Made by a program: the position numbers and the translations under genes. A model generated the notes under the pieces. That model ran no database searches. It had not been told where the DNA came from and saw only the letters and a program-made list of their open reading frames with translations. 64,000 nucleotides of DNA, taken from NCBI GenBank assembly GCA_963989245.1, contig OZ022345.1:24247196-24311195 (forward strand). Reading direction: 5' to 3'. Origin of the DNA: Nansenia antarctica (taxonomy: Eukaryota; Chordata; Actinopteri; Argentiniformes; Microstomatidae). Positions 9,971 through 22,050 of the stretch are shown here, in pieces (position 1 is the stretch's first letter; every line of letters starts with the position of its first letter).

Positions 9971-12900
9971 ATGAATTCACAACACACAACCATGACACTG
10001 CCTGACTTAACTCATTCATCTACATCTGGAGACACTAATGACATAACTCAATGTATTACTGATCATGGGGAACTGGAACTGAGAACATTTCAATACACGG
10101 ACCATAATTTACTAGACTTGGAAAATGACATCGATCCGGAGAATAATTTCTTCTACAACATCAACGACAACTGCAGCTACTACACAGATGAACAGTACAA
10201 CCAGACCATTAAAACGGACAGCAAATTATTAATAATCCATTTCAATAGCAGAAGCCTGTATGCCAACTTTAATTACATCAAGGAATATTTAAATCAATTC
10301 ACAAAACCATTCAAAATAATTGCCATCTCGGAAACATGGATCAATGCTGATAAAGGAATGGATTTTGAACTGGATGGGTATGAAGTTAACTGTATAAATA
10401 GAAAGAATAAGAGTGGAGGAGGAGTGGCTTTGTATGTGGACAATAACTTGAATTACAAGGTGGTAGAAAGTATGACAACTGTGATTGACAACTTATTAGA
10501 ATGCATAACAATTGAAATATGTAAAGAAAAAAAGAAAAATGTAATAATTAGCTGTATATATAGAGCACCAGGCTCTAGTGCTGAAGCATTTAACGACTGG
10601 ATAGAAAAAATGTTTTCAAAAACTAATCAAAAAGTTATCTTCATCTGTGGTGATTTCAACATTGATCTGCTAAATCCAAACAAGCACAAAATGACGGATG
10701 AATTTATTAATACAATGCACAGTATGAGTTTATATCCAAAAATCACCAGACCCAGCAGAATCACACCCCATTGTGCCACTTTAATCGATAACATATTCAC
10801 CAATGACATTGAAAACAATACAGTGAGCGGTCTATTAATCAACGATATTAGTGACCACCTACCAGTTTTTACAGTCTATGACTGCAATTACAAGAGAAAT
10901 CAGCCAGATGAAAAACTAAAATACAGACGAGTGAGGACAGAGGAAACCATGAATGCATTAAAGAATGACTTACTAGCACAGCATTGGGAAATTGTATATA
11001 AAGAAAATGATACTGACAATGCATATGAATCATTTTTAAGAATATTCACTTCATTATATGAGAAAAACTGTCCATTAAAACAATATAGCAGAAAACAAAA
11101 ATACACAGACCGACCATGGATCATAAAGGGACTACAAAATGCCTGTAAAAAGAAAAATACACTTTATAGAGAATTCATTAAACAAAGAACTAAAGAGACA
11201 GAAAATAAATATAAAAAATATAAAAATAAGTTAACAAATATTATAAGGGTATGTAGGAAGGAATATTATAGCAAAATATTGAATATTAACAAAAACAATA
11301 TTAAGGGAATATGGGACATATTAAATAGTATTATTAAAAATGGTTCTAGACAACAGTGTTACCCTCAATATTTTATTGATAACAACATTATAAAGGATAA
11401 TATGCATGATGTGGTTAATAGCTTTAATGATTTTTTTGTAAGTGTTGGACCAAACCTGGCAGAAAAAATTCCTGATCCATTGTCATCTGAGGATAGGGAT
11501 GACAACCTTATAGATAGGAACCCTAGCTCAATGTTCCTTACACCAGTAGAAGAAAAGGAAATAATAGATATTGTTAATAAATGCAAATACAAAACATCTA
11601 GTGATTGCAATGAAATTGATATGAAAATTGTGAAAAAGGTAATTGAGGGGATTTCAGAACCACTGACACATATCTGTAACTTATCGTTCCAAACCAGTAC
11701 ATTTCCTAACAAAATGAAAATAGCTAAAGTTGTACCGCTGTATAAAACTGGGGATAGACACCACTTCACAAATTACAGGCCTATTTCTTTACTTCCACAA
11801 TTCTCCAAAATTCTAGAAAAACTATTCAATAACAGATAAGACAAATTCATAGATAAACATAAATTACTTTCTGACAGTCAATACGGATTCAGATCAAACA
11901 GTTCAACATCACTGGCATTAATTGAATCAATCGAGGGAATTACAAACGCTATAGACCACAAACAGTATGCAGTTGGAGTATTCATTGATCTTAAAAAAGC
12001 TTTCGACACAATCAATCACAACATATTAATCAGTAAACTGGAACGGTATGGGATCAGGGGGGTAGCATTGCACTGGGTGAGAAGTTATTTAAGAGACAGG
12101 AAACAATTTGTGAAGTTGGGAGAGTATTCATCGTCATGCTTGGACATTGCTTGTGGCGTCCCCCAAGGGTCAGTATTGGGTCCGAAACGGTTTATTCTTT
12201 ATATAAATGATATTTGCAAGGTATCAAAAACATTAAAATGAGTACTATTCGCAGATGATACAAATATTTTTTGTTCTGGGGGGAATTTAAAGGAGCTAAT
12301 GGAGATGATTACTTCAGAAATGTGCAAATTAAAAAGATGGTTTGACATAAACAAATTATCATTAAACCTAAGCAAAACTAACTACATGTTATTTGGTAAT
12401 TATAAAATGAATACTCAAGTACAGATACAGGTAGATGGTGTGGACATTGAAAGAGTTCATGAAATTAAGTTTCTTGGTGTGATAATTGATGATAGAATAA
12501 GCTGGTCATCTCATATAAAAAATGTCCGAAATAAACTGTCAAGAAGCATTTCAGTACTGAGTAAGGCAAGACACGTTCTGGACCATAAATCACTCCACAC
12601 TCTCTACTGCTCACTGCTTTTACCATATTTAAATTATTGTGCGGAGGTTTGGGGCAACACTTATAAATGTAGACTACAATCACTATTAATATTGCAAAAA
12701 AGAGCCATAAGGTTAATTCATAATTCCGGTTATAGAGATCACACAAATTCATTATTCTTAAAATCAAAAACATTAAAATTCACGGATCTGGTCCACCTTC
12801 TAACAGCACAAATAATGTATAAAGCAAATAACAACCTACTCCCTAGGAATATTCAAAAATTGTTTTTTGATAGAGATGGGAGTTATAATTTGAGGGGGGA

Positions 12901-13079
12901 GTTAAATTTAAAACATATTTATGTACGTACAACGTTAAAAAGTTTTTGTATTTCTATATGTGGAGTGAAGCTGTGGAACGGATTGAGTGTGGAGCTAAAG
13001 CGGTGTCCAAGCATGACCCAGTTCAAAAAGCGGTATTAAAAAATGGTTTTCACCAGGTACGAGGAGGAAGAAGGGCTTT
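9971..13079 (+). pseudogene. LINE ORF2: endonuclease-reverse transcriptase with stops
   Basis: One frame interrupted by in-frame stops at 11837-11839 (TAA) and 12239-12241 (TGA). The N-terminal part is an apurinic-type endonuclease: FNSRSLYANF, AISETWI, GGGVALYV, ICGDFNIDLL and DISDHLPVF. The reverse transcriptase follows, with YRPISLLPQFSKILEK before the first stop, FIDLKKAFDTI and PQGSVLG after it, and FADDTNIF at the catalytic site just past the second stop. The C-terminal part spans 12299-13039. A further TAA at 13037 may be the natural end, or a third nonsense codon before the TGA at 13077, since translation beyond it stays family-like. The element cannot now encode its own enzyme. Confidence 0.9.
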
Positions 13080-13452
13080 GATAGTTGTTGTTTTCACAGA
13101 TTATTTGTTGATTTACATGATCTGTTTTCTATTGTTGGTCAATATGTAAATATGTAAATAAATGTGATTTAATTTAAAATATATATATTATATTTATATT
13201 GAAGTCAACTGCTGTTTATTAATTATTAATCTCTGTTTATTGGAGAAGGGGTAGGATTAAATAAGCTTATGCTTCTTCCTACTCCTTTTCGGACATGTGA
13301 AGTAAATAGTGTTTTTTGTTTTGTTTAGTTTTTTCTTGTTTTTGTTTTGTTTTGTTTTTTTCTTGTTTTTGTTTTGTCTTTTGTTGTTATAACTATTTCT
13401 CTCTGCACATGTTCGAAATAAATGCTTTCATTCATTCATTCATTCATTCATT

Positions 13453-13529
13453 CATATTCGATAGGTATAATGCATTCTCTCTTAAACGCTTGCATGCACA
13501 TAGGCGCACGCACGCACGCACGCACACAC

Positions 13530-13591
<62 letters not shown>

Positions 13592-13734
13592 TTAAAAGCA
13601 CTGCCCACTAGCTCTCCTCATATTCATTTCACTATTGGCCTATGAGAACAACTCAGAGTAAAATTCATTTTACCTAAACATGAAAATAGGCTGAAACATC
13701 CATTTAAAGACCATAATATCTGTGAGCACTAAAC
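13453..13734. repeat. Right half of duplicated segment with CA microsatellite
   Basis: Matches 4196-4480 of copy A. A (CACG/CA)n tract runs from about 13505 to 13590. No coding sequence. Confidence 0.8.
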
Positions 13735-14672
13735 ATTCTGATACTCCAAAACTTCGAAAGAAGTCTAAATATGCACAGCCTGGGAACATAGCACAAAACT
13801 ATATTGGTCTGCACTACAGTGACAAGGCTCTAATTTTTACAGATGGGTGAAAAGACCCAGAGACAGGCCAAACAGGAGCTGCAGTATATCTCCCTCAGTA
13901 TAAGACAGGAATTAAAAAAAGAACCACCGATCATTTATCAGTATACACAGTGGAGCTGCTAGCAATTCTGACAGCATTGGAACGGTTGGTAGATAAACAG
14001 GGTAAATAATGCATTAATTGCTTCAGACAGCCGGGCAGCATTGTCTAGCATTGTCTAGTATTAGATCTTTGAAATCTTGCAGACAGGATATTATTTTCAG
14101 GATTCATCAGTTAATGTATAGAATATATAGCACAGATATGTTGGCTCTGTTTGGGTTCCTGCTCATGTCGGGGTAGAAGGAAATGAAGATGCAGATACGT
14201 ATATTAGCTAAGCAGTCACTTAAATCAGAATCAATAGAAATGGATATTCCACTGTGCAAAACTGAGGTAAAATCGAACATTAAAACACACATGCAGGAAT
14301 TATGGCAAGAAGACTGGAACAGAAATGAAACAGGAAGACATTTGTATAGCATTCAGAAGAAAGTTGGAATAGGAAGTAGGATGGGCAGGAACCGGAAAGA
14401 AGAGACAGTCATTTCCTGTCTCAGGATAGGTCACACTGGATTGAATGACACACTTCATAGAAAAGGAAAACACCCAACTGGCATTTGTGCCACTGTAATA
14501 ACCAGGAATCTGCTCAGCATGTGTTGCTGGAATGTGAGAAATATGAGGAACAGAGAAAGCTACTGAAATCAGCAATTCAGAAAGTTTTACTGTAGGGAGT
14601 TTACTTGGAAACACATTTAAAGTATACAACCAGATAATAAAGTATTTGAAAGAAACTGGATTAATAGATAAA
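13735..14672 (+). pseudogene. I-type LINE 3' fragment (RNase H), copy B
   Basis: Paralogue of 4480-5405 with the same broken RNase H and C-terminal zinc-like tail. A 127-residue frame (14183-14566) remains open, including MQELWQEDWNRNETGRHLYS. It is a relic duplicated with the zinc-finger exons. Confidence 0.7.
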
Positions 14673-14889
14673 ATGTAACACCGCCCCTCCCCAATTTTGC
14701 TTATTATTTTCATTTTTATAATTCTTTCCCCTGTCAATCTGACGTTCCACACAGTCCGGTAGGTGGCGGTAATGCGCCTTAAGTTAGTTGCCAACCGCCA
14801 ATCAAAAAAACAAACAAGAAGAAGACGCGGAAGAAGGAAGTTCACACGTGTTGACCACCAGATCGCTTTTAGACGGTTATGATATCAGA

Positions 14890-15082
14890 ATGGCAGAGAT
14901 ACAGCAGTTGAAAGTGTTTATCTCCGAGCGATTAACAGCGGCAGCTTTTGAGATATTCGGGGCGGTGGAAAGAACGATGTCAGAGTACCAAGGAGAAGTC
15001 TCCCGTTGCCAGGAGGAGAACCACCGTCTACGGACGTTGCTAAGCATCCGTTTTCAACCGGAGATAAAGCTCCATAGAACAG
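14890..15082 (+). CDS. Fish C2H2 zinc-finger gene, exon 1 (copy B)
   Basis: Same 193-nt exon as copy A with a few substitutions (for example LKVFISERL). The donor ACAG|GTTCG follows at 15083. This is the first exon nearest the finger exon and so the best candidate for the main promoter. Sequence just upstream (14750-14790) carries GGTAGGTGGCGGTAATGCGC, shared with copy A. Confidence 0.82.
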
Positions 15083-15845
15083 GTTCGTTTTTATTACAGT
15101 ACTACACTCAAGGCTGCAACTAGCTGCTACTCCGTTTTAATGTGAAGACCAAGTTATCTTGATGACTGAGGCATATGGGATGCTAGCCGGGCTGAGCACC
15201 AAAATGCGTTTTTCTAAATGCCTCTGCGTCCTCAACCCGTTTGAACATGGAAACACCATGGATATGCTAGCTAGCTAGCTCTCAATGTCGAGCTATGGAG
15301 AGTGCTAAGTAGCTAGCGAACTACGTTTTACTTTACAACTGTAAGGAGGCGTTTCAATAGCTATTATTATATCATGTGAGAAACCTTGTATTATTATATA
15401 AAGTGAGCAACCTTGTAATGTAGCTGTAGCTAGACACGCTGACTTTAATGTAGCTGTAGCTAGATCGTAGATGTTAAGGCCCAATCCCAACACACCCCTT
15501 GCCCCTACCGTTGCCCTACCCCTCCATTTTGCACATTCACAAGTAGGGGTAGAGTGTCCCGATTCTTGTCGGGATGGAGGGGTAGGGAGAAGTGTTAGGG
15601 CTACATGGCCCTCCAAACAGAGTTGTTTCAGAGGCACACTCCAAATCTAGTGTTATGAGAAATCTCAGAGAATGCCTTGCGAATCATTGGTAAGATAGTG
15701 GCGAACGCACAAGCAACAAAAGAAAACCACAAAGGTCATTATGTTCTTCTTTAATACATTTGTAAAAGTGATGATAATCATCATATTAGTAGTTTAATGA
15801 GAGAGAAAAAAATCGCTGGTATGCTGATGTCGAATTGCGAGCGTA

Positions 15846-16072
15846 GGGTCAGACTGACCCTAACCCTATCACTGCCTGGGTCAGTCTGACCCTAACCCTA
15901 TCACTGCCTGGGTCAGTCTGAACTTAACCCTATCACAGCCTGGGTCAGTCTGACCCTAACCCTATCACTGCCTGGGTCAGTCTGAACCTAACCCTATCAC
16001 TGCCTGGGTCAGTCTGACCCTAAACCTATCACTGCCTGGGTCAGTCTGATCCTAACCCTATCAGCTCCATCT
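15846..16072 (-). repeat. 31-bp minisatellite in inverted orientation
   Basis: Units read CCCTAACCCTATCACTGCCT, the reverse complement of the other arrays. The adjoining 16072-16112 is the reverse complement of the unique sequence next to the arrays at 7620 and 17125, so the whole block, not only the repeat, is inverted. Confidence 0.9.
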
Positions 16073-16137
16073 GAGCTCCTTTGAGTGGCGTGACCTGGCG
16101 GTGGTCTTTCTGATAGTTTGTTCAGGTTTTTTGGTAG

Positions 16138-16248
16138 GCAGGCAGTGATAGAGTTATGGTCAGACTGACCCAGGCAGTGATAGGGTTAGGGTCAGACTGA
16201 CCCAAGCAGTGATAGGGTTAGGGTCAGATGGAGCTGGCCCAGGCACTG
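16138..16248 (+). repeat. 31-bp minisatellite, short array
   Basis: About three units of the locus minisatellite in forward orientation, next to the inverted block. Confidence 0.85.
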
Positions 16249-16470
16249 ATCGTAAGGTGTACCCGTTTGGTAAGCTAACACCAAACTTTTATTTCTCATT
16301 CTTCTTAGAAAACCAGACCACCTTTTCTGTTCTTCTGTTCAGTCAATGTGGAAGACGCTTTACTACAGCATCTCATAGTAGTGCATATCTTCTGTTAGGT
16401 TTTTGGTAATCCGTATGTTTGTGAAATTAACTCTCCACTCTTTGTGCCTCTACCTTTGTTTACTACACAG

Positions 16471-16758
16471 ATCCACCTCACAGCCCAGCTACCATGTCTG
16501 AACACAAGTCCACAGAGTCCCTGGGTTCTGGCTGTGGTTCTCCAGCCCAGACAAGCACACAGCGGGGTCCAGAGATGGTGGCAGTAAAGCTGGAGGACTG
16601 CAGTCAAACACTGGAACAGAATGTGGTAGTGAAAGAGGAGGAGGGAGAAGTGATGGTGAAAGAAGAGGAAGGAGGAGAAGAAGTGGTGGAGAAAGACATG
16701 ATAGTGAAAGAGGAGGAAAGAGTAGAGGATGTGGAGGAGATAGATGGCGAGTTGGATG
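16471..16758 (+). CDS. Fish C2H2 zinc-finger gene, exon 2 (copy B)
   Basis: 288-nt acidic exon, phase 1 at both ends (CTACACAG|ATCC, GATG|GTAAGT). It encodes the Ser/Gly segment, MVAVKLEDCSQ and a Glu-rich tail with three VKEE units plus one VKLE, each fitting the SUMO consensus. Exon 2C follows 1.2 kb downstream in the same phase, so a transcript could include one or both. Confidence 0.82.
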
Positions 16759-17164
16759 GTAAGTTAATGTTATGAAGTTGTCTAATGTCAGGATGAGTGG
16801 AAAGTGATAGTTAGATAGTTCTCTCCATTTCCTTCCTTTCCTTTACATTTTATATGGTTTTTATTGAGAAAATATTGAGAAATATTGATGTGGAATCACT
16901 GTTGATAAATGTGTGTGAACGAGTGTGCATGCGTACGCTGTAAGGCTAGCAGAGCAAGTAATTACCTCAATAAAGTTCAGGTGCTTCCAGAGATGTGTGA
17001 AGGACACACATAATGCCAATGCCGCTACAGTAATCCACACATCAGGAAAACCCATGGACTCTTTGTAAGAAAACCAGTCTTGTTTCTGTTACCACAAAAC
17101 CTGAACAAACTATCATATAGACCACCGCCAGGTCACGCCACTCAAGGGAGCTCAGATGGAGCTG

Positions 17165-17700
17165 ATATGGTCAGGGTCAGATAGAGCTCCCCAGGCAGTG
17201 ATAGGGTTAGGGTCAGACTGACCCAGGCAGTGATAGGGTTGGGTTCAGACTGACCCAGGCAGTGATAGGGTTAGGTTCAGACTGACCCAGGCAGTGATAG
17301 GGTTAGGGTCAGAATGACCCAGGCAGTGATAGGGTTAGGGTCAGACTGACCCAGGTAGTGATAGGGTTAGGGTCAGATGGAGCTCCACAGGCAGTGATAT
17401 GGTCAGGGTCAGACTGACCCAGGCAGTGATAGGGTTAGGGTCAGACTGACCCAGGCAGTGATAGAGTTAGGGTCAGATGGAGCCCACCCAGGCAGTGATA
17501 GGGTTGGGGTCAGACTGACCCAGGCAGTGATAGGGTTAGGGTCAGATGGAGCTCCACAGGCAGTGATATGGTCAGGGTCAGACTGACCCAGGCAGTGATA
17601 GGGTTAGGGTTAGATGGAGCTCCCCAGACAGTGATATGGTCAGGGTCAGACTGACCCAGGCAGTAATAGGGTTAGGGTCAGATGGGGCTGACCCAGGCAC
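17165..17700 (+). repeat. 31-bp minisatellite, array B
   Basis: About 17 units of the GGCAGTGATAGGGTTAGGGT repeat, with interspersed GATGGAGCTCC variants, in the intron between exon 2 copies B and C. Array C after exon 2C has the same order of variants, so exon and array were duplicated together. Confidence 0.92.
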
Positions 17701-17928
17701 TGATCGTAAGGTGTATGTACCCGTTTGGTAAGCTAACCCCATACTTTTATTTCTCATTCTTCTTAGAAAACCAGACCACCTTTTCTGTTCTTCTGTTCAG
17801 TCAATGTGGAAGACGCTTTACTACAGCAATTCATAGTAGTGCCTAACCTCTGTTAGGTTTTTGGTCATCCGTATATTTGTGAAATTAACTCTCCACTGTT
17901 TGTGCCTCTACCTTTGTTTACTACACAG

Positions 17929-18201
17929 ATCCACCTCACAGCCCAGCTACCATGTCTGAACACAAGTCCACAGAGTCCCTGGGTTCTGGCTGTGGTTCTC
18001 CAGCCCAGACAAGCACACAGCGGGGTCCAGAGATGGTGGCAGTAAAGCTGGAGGACTGCAGTCAAACACTGGAACAGAATGTGGTAGTGGAAGAGGAGGA
18101 GGGAGAAGTGATGGTGAAAGAAGAGGAAGGAGGAGAAGAAGTGGTGGAGAAAGAGGAGGAAAGAGTAGAGGATGTGGAGGAGATAGATGGCGAGTTGGAT
18201 G
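17929..18201 (+). CDS. Fish C2H2 zinc-finger gene, exon 2 (copy C)
   Basis: Third copy of the acidic exon, 273 nt. It lacks exactly five codons in the Glu-rich tail relative to copy B, keeping phase 1. Acceptor and donor are intact. It is the last complete exon 2 before the finger exon, 7.2 kb upstream of it across a transposon-filled intron. Confidence 0.82.
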
Positions 18202-18607
18202 GTAAGTTAATGTTATGAAGTTGTCTTATGTTAGGATGAGTGGAAAGTGATATTTAGATAGTTCTCTCCATTTCCTTCCTTTCCTTTACATTTTATATGG
18301 TTTTGATTGAGAAAATATTGAGAAATATTGGTGTGAATCACTGTTGATAAATGTGTGTGAACGAGTGCGCATGCGTACACTGTAAGGCTAGCAGAGCAAG
18401 TAATCACCTCAATAAAGTTCAGGTGCTTCCAGAGATGTGTGAAGGACACACAGAATGCCAATGCCGCTACAGTAATCCACACATCAGGAAAACCCATGGA
18501 CTCTTTGTTAGAAAACCAGTCTTGTTTCTGTTACCACAAAACCTGAACAAACTATCATATAGACCACCGCCAGGTCACGCCACTCAAGGGAGCTCAGATG
18601 GAGCTGA

Positions 18608-19080
18608 TATGGTCAGGGTCAGATAGAGCTCCCCAGGCAGTGATAGGGTTAGGGTCAGACTGACCCAGGCAGTGATAGGGTTGGGTTCAGACTGACCCAG
18701 GCAGTGATAGGGTTAGGTTCAGACTGACCCAGGCAGTGATGGGGTTAGGGTCAGAATGACCCAGGCAGTGATAGGGTTAGGGTCAGACTGACCCAGGCAG
18801 TGATAGGGTTAGGGTCAGATGGAGCTCCACAGGCAGTGATATGGTCAGGGTCAGACTGACCCAGGCAGTGATAGGGTTAGGGTCAGACTGACCCAGGCAG
18901 TGATAGAGTTAGGGTCAGATGGAGCTCACCCAGGCAGTGATAGGGTTAGGGTCAGACTGACCCAGGCAGTGATAGGGTTAGGGTCAGATGGAGCTCCCCA
19001 GGCAGTGATATGGTCAGGGTCAGACTGACCCAGGCAGTGATAGGGTTAGGGTCAAATGGAGCTGGCCCAGGCACTGACCG
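18608..19080 (+). repeat. 31-bp minisatellite, array C
   Basis: About 15 units with the same variant order as array B. Confidence 0.92.
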
Positions 19081-19279
19081 TAAGGTGTACCCTTTTGGTA
19101 AGCTAACCCCATACTTTTATTTCTCATTCTTCTTAAAAAACCAGACCACCTTTTCTGTTTCTTCTGCTTTACCATAGCAATTCATAGTAGTGCATATCTT
19201 CTGTTAGGTTTCTGGTCATTTGTATGCTTGTGAAATTATCTCTCCACTATGTGTGCCTCTTCCTTTGTTTACTACACAG

Positions 19280-19378
19280 ATCCACCTCACAGCCCAGCTA
19301 CCATGTCTGAACACAAGTCCACAGACTCCCTGGGTTCTGGCTGTGGTTCTCCAGCCCAGACAAGCACACAGCGGGGTC
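19280..19378 (+). pseudogene. Truncated exon 2 (copy D)
   Basis: The acceptor and the first 99 nt match the other exon 2 copies (DPPHSPATMSEHKS). Homology stops after CAGCGGGGTC and the sequence becomes a transposon fragment. No donor remains, so inclusion would end the frame at 19429-19431. Confidence 0.85.
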
Positions 19379-19640
19379 AGCCATTCATCTTCTTGACATC
19401 ACAACATGCTGATAGAACATTGACATGCTAGAAACCCATAACTACACATAATTAGATGATCACACAGCCAGAAACACGATCACGTCCCAAAACGAAAGTA
19501 TACAAAAAAGTCTCCCTTACCAGTAGCCTACGGCAAACAAGAACAGTGAATCCAATCCACAAATTATATGTTTTTAGTGATCGTTAAACTGTTGTTTATT
19601 ATATCGAGTGGGTACTTTAAAACTTTCTAAGTTTCGTGTT
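19379..19640. mobile_element. hAT fragment related to the 22.7-23.8 kb element
   Basis: The run with ACAACATGCTGATAGAACAT and ACACATAATTAGATGATCAC matches the interior of the nested hAT at 23115-23190. It truncates exon 2 copy D. Confidence 0.65.
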
Positions 19641-19679
19641 ATGGAGAAAAAAAAAACAGTCTGCGAGTGGTTTAGCCCT

Positions 19680-19970
19680 CGGCTGTGTTCTTATATTCGC
19701 TATGGCAATCTGATCAGCAGTCATGGAATGCCTCTTGTCCAATCAAATTACTTGGTCCCTTTATGACGTTGATCCCGGGGGCCCACCGGCGCTCTCAGAG
19801 CAAATTTACGAACGCAGCCCTAGACTGGCCTGCGTCCCGCTTTACCTCGCTTTTAATAATGTTATTGGTGACGGGCCAGCAATGGCCCACGGGCCGCCTA
19901 TTGCCGACCCCTGCTCTAGGGATTTCTAGTGGGCCGTGACCCCCCTGTTGAGAACCGCTGATTTAGAGCA
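19680..19970. mobile_element. Remnants of hAT-type elements
   Basis: Contains an inverted relative of 8161-8300, then ATTGCCGACCCCTGCTCTAGG and TGTTGAGAACCGCTG, which look like ends of non-autonomous hAT elements. No coding sequence. Confidence 0.4.
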
Positions 19971-20142
19971 TCCGATAAAGCGAGGCCTAGGCCTAAATGT
20001 TTTAAGAGTCTTTTTAAAAATCTCCACAAACCTTTTGCTAGGCTGGTCGAGTTGTGTCTGTACACTTTCTCTGCCTTTTTCTTCTCCTTCTCTGCGGTCA
20101 GCTTTTCAAACTCGCCATGCTCTGCTACGTGATGCACAGTAA

Positions 20143-21600
20143 GGCCCGATCCCAATTCACCCCTATGACTCTGTTTCACCCCTCCTGCTCCGTTTCATGT
20201 TTTCATCGGGGGCTAGGGGGGAGGGGGAGGGCTATCCACGGCTCAGTTTGGAGATTTTTCGGGACCACGTTAGATTTCGGAGCCATAACCCTACCTCCCA
20301 GGATGCATTGCAAATCATCCACAGAAATCTGATTCCGCTCTAGGCAATGCGGAAGACAATTCATTAGTCATTACTTTTTACTCTGTGATTACTTGTTAAT
20401 AAAGATTAGAAAGATTGATAATCATCTCATTATCTTAGTTTAATGTCATTCAATGCATTGTAGACCTTTTTTTTATAACAAGCATTAAAAAAAATGCTAT
20501 TATGCCGATGTGCTGTGCCTATGCTTAACATAGAAATACACCGTTCCAAAGTCCAGTGCGTTCAGCCAAGTTTAAGATCTGAGGATTTTGGTGCTCAGCA
20601 GTAGAGGACAATAATAGCTAAACTGTTACCTGGGCACTTCCATTAGACTACCAAAAGCAAAACACTGGAGCACTCATATCTGTGCGTTTGTCACCCTGTT
20701 CCTCTAACAAACGCAGAGATTGTATGAGCGCCCCGGCGTCCCAGTCCAATAGAAGCGCCAGGCACAGCCTCCCCATAGAAATACACCATGTCATCGGAGC
20801 GCGATTCACATTTCTGAGATGTACAATCCTGTTTAAAAAAAATAATAAAAATCGTACATCTGCCGTTTGACAGCGGGTGATGGATTTGATGTAAAGTTAT
20901 CTATCAAACATTAGGCTGATTTGTGAATGATAGTCACGCGTTATGACTTCATTGTGCATTTCTCCTCTTTGATAGCATATGACGCTATAGCTATGGCACT
21001 TATTAAACCAAAACACGCAATCTAATCCAAGCAGTTGTTATTATGTAATATTATTGATGGGTTATATCATGTTCTGACTAACAGCGGCTGTTTCTCCAGC
21101 GTTCCTGTCACATCGGATTTCGTAACGCCATAAAAATAAATCTGCGCTCCGTGTCTAATGTTATCTATCTAACGTTACATGTTTTAAGGCTGATCTGTGC
21201 ATGATACTGGCGCATTTTGACATACTTCATGTTGCATTCCCCCCTTTGATGGCAGATGATGCCTGAAATGTTCCTTTAAGTTCAGCCGCAAAGTTGTTGC
21301 ACTGTTGTCCTATGTCAGCACAGGTTGATAGCCTACAGATCACCTATTCTGTCATGGTCTGATAATGAAGCATTGTTATTTTTTATTTGATGACTTTGAT
21401 CGGTTAATAGTGTAAAACCGAGCGTCAATGCTTTTCTATGACACTACTGATGACGTATCAGGGTCTTGAAGGGTTGTCCCATTTCATAGGGAAAGATTTC
21501 AACCACTACGGCTTGTGGCTCTGTTCAGGGGCCTTGGCTCTAAAGCAAGTGGCACTCCAACACAGATAACATTCGCGTATCTGCAACTTTTGCACATGCT
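20143..21600. mobile_element. Diverged relative of the intron-1 MITE, with insertion
   Basis: The start (AAGGCCCGATCCCAATTCAC) and end (CTACTGATGACGTATCAGGG onward) match 6180-6790. About 0.9 kb at 20510-21415 has no counterpart there and is probably a further insertion. Part of it (21235-21340) is related, inverted, to 27440-27540. Confidence 0.5.
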
Positions 21601-21875
21601 CAACTCTTCTGGTGCATACTGGGAACTGGAGTCCTAAGGTTATGAACACATATCACCAGACATTGCTGACATATTTTAGTTTAACAATAATGAGAGAGTG
21701 GCTTGTTTAGGTTAATGAACATGTTTCAATGAATTTGCTCAAGTTGTTTGCGTCATTGATCGGTTGTCATGATTGGTGACTAGAAAGCATCACTGGATTT
21801 CCCCAATCTCATATTTTTACTGATTATCGTCCAATTCCGATTGCTAGCCGATCGAGCGGGGCATCCATAATATCT
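21601..21875. other. Intronic stretch, nothing recognised
   Basis: No gene or repeat structure recognised. Confidence 0.5.
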
Positions 21876-22050
21876 AGTGATCACTCTATAACCTTTGCAC
21901 TACTGATGTTTACATTACTACTTTTGAACATACTGTATATTGCACATGTCTCCTGATATAGCTTCTTTTATACTTCTGCACATTAGATACTGTACATAAG
22001 CTACCTCACTGTACATATCTTATAACTGTATAACAATACTACCTCTGCAC
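21876..22050 (+). mobile_element. LINE 3' UTR fragment, left part
   Basis: Words such as TTTGCACTACTGATG, CATACTGTATATTGCAC and ACTGTACATATC are typical of fish L2/Rex-type 3' UTRs. It is interrupted by the hAT at 22051 and resumes at 25005. Confidence 0.6.

Larger units (their letters stand above)
9169..13452 (+). mobile_element. Near full-length two-ORF LINE (L2/Jockey-group)
   Basis: A non-LTR retrotransposon flanked by a 7-bp target duplication CATATTC (9162-9168 and 13453-13459). The duplicated segment at 4190-4200 reads straight through and is the empty site. It has a short 5' UTR, ORF1, a 27-nt gap, ORF2, a 3' UTR and a tail of CATT repeats. The exact clade within the L2/Daphne/Jockey group is not certain from sequence alone. 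Confidence 0.9.
8308..16790. other. Tandem duplicate (copy B) of the 3.4-7.4 kb segment
   Basis: The order Penelope remnant, CA tract, I-LINE remnant, zinc-finger exon 1, MITE, exon 2 is repeated in the same direction as at 3414-7400. Copy B is longer because it contains the L2 LINE (9169-13452) and a minisatellite inserted in intron 1. Confidence 0.85.

Noticed and set aside
15846..19080. Minisatellite arrays considered as a CRISPR array
   Set aside because: Units are contiguous without unique spacers, in an intron of a eukaryotic gene.
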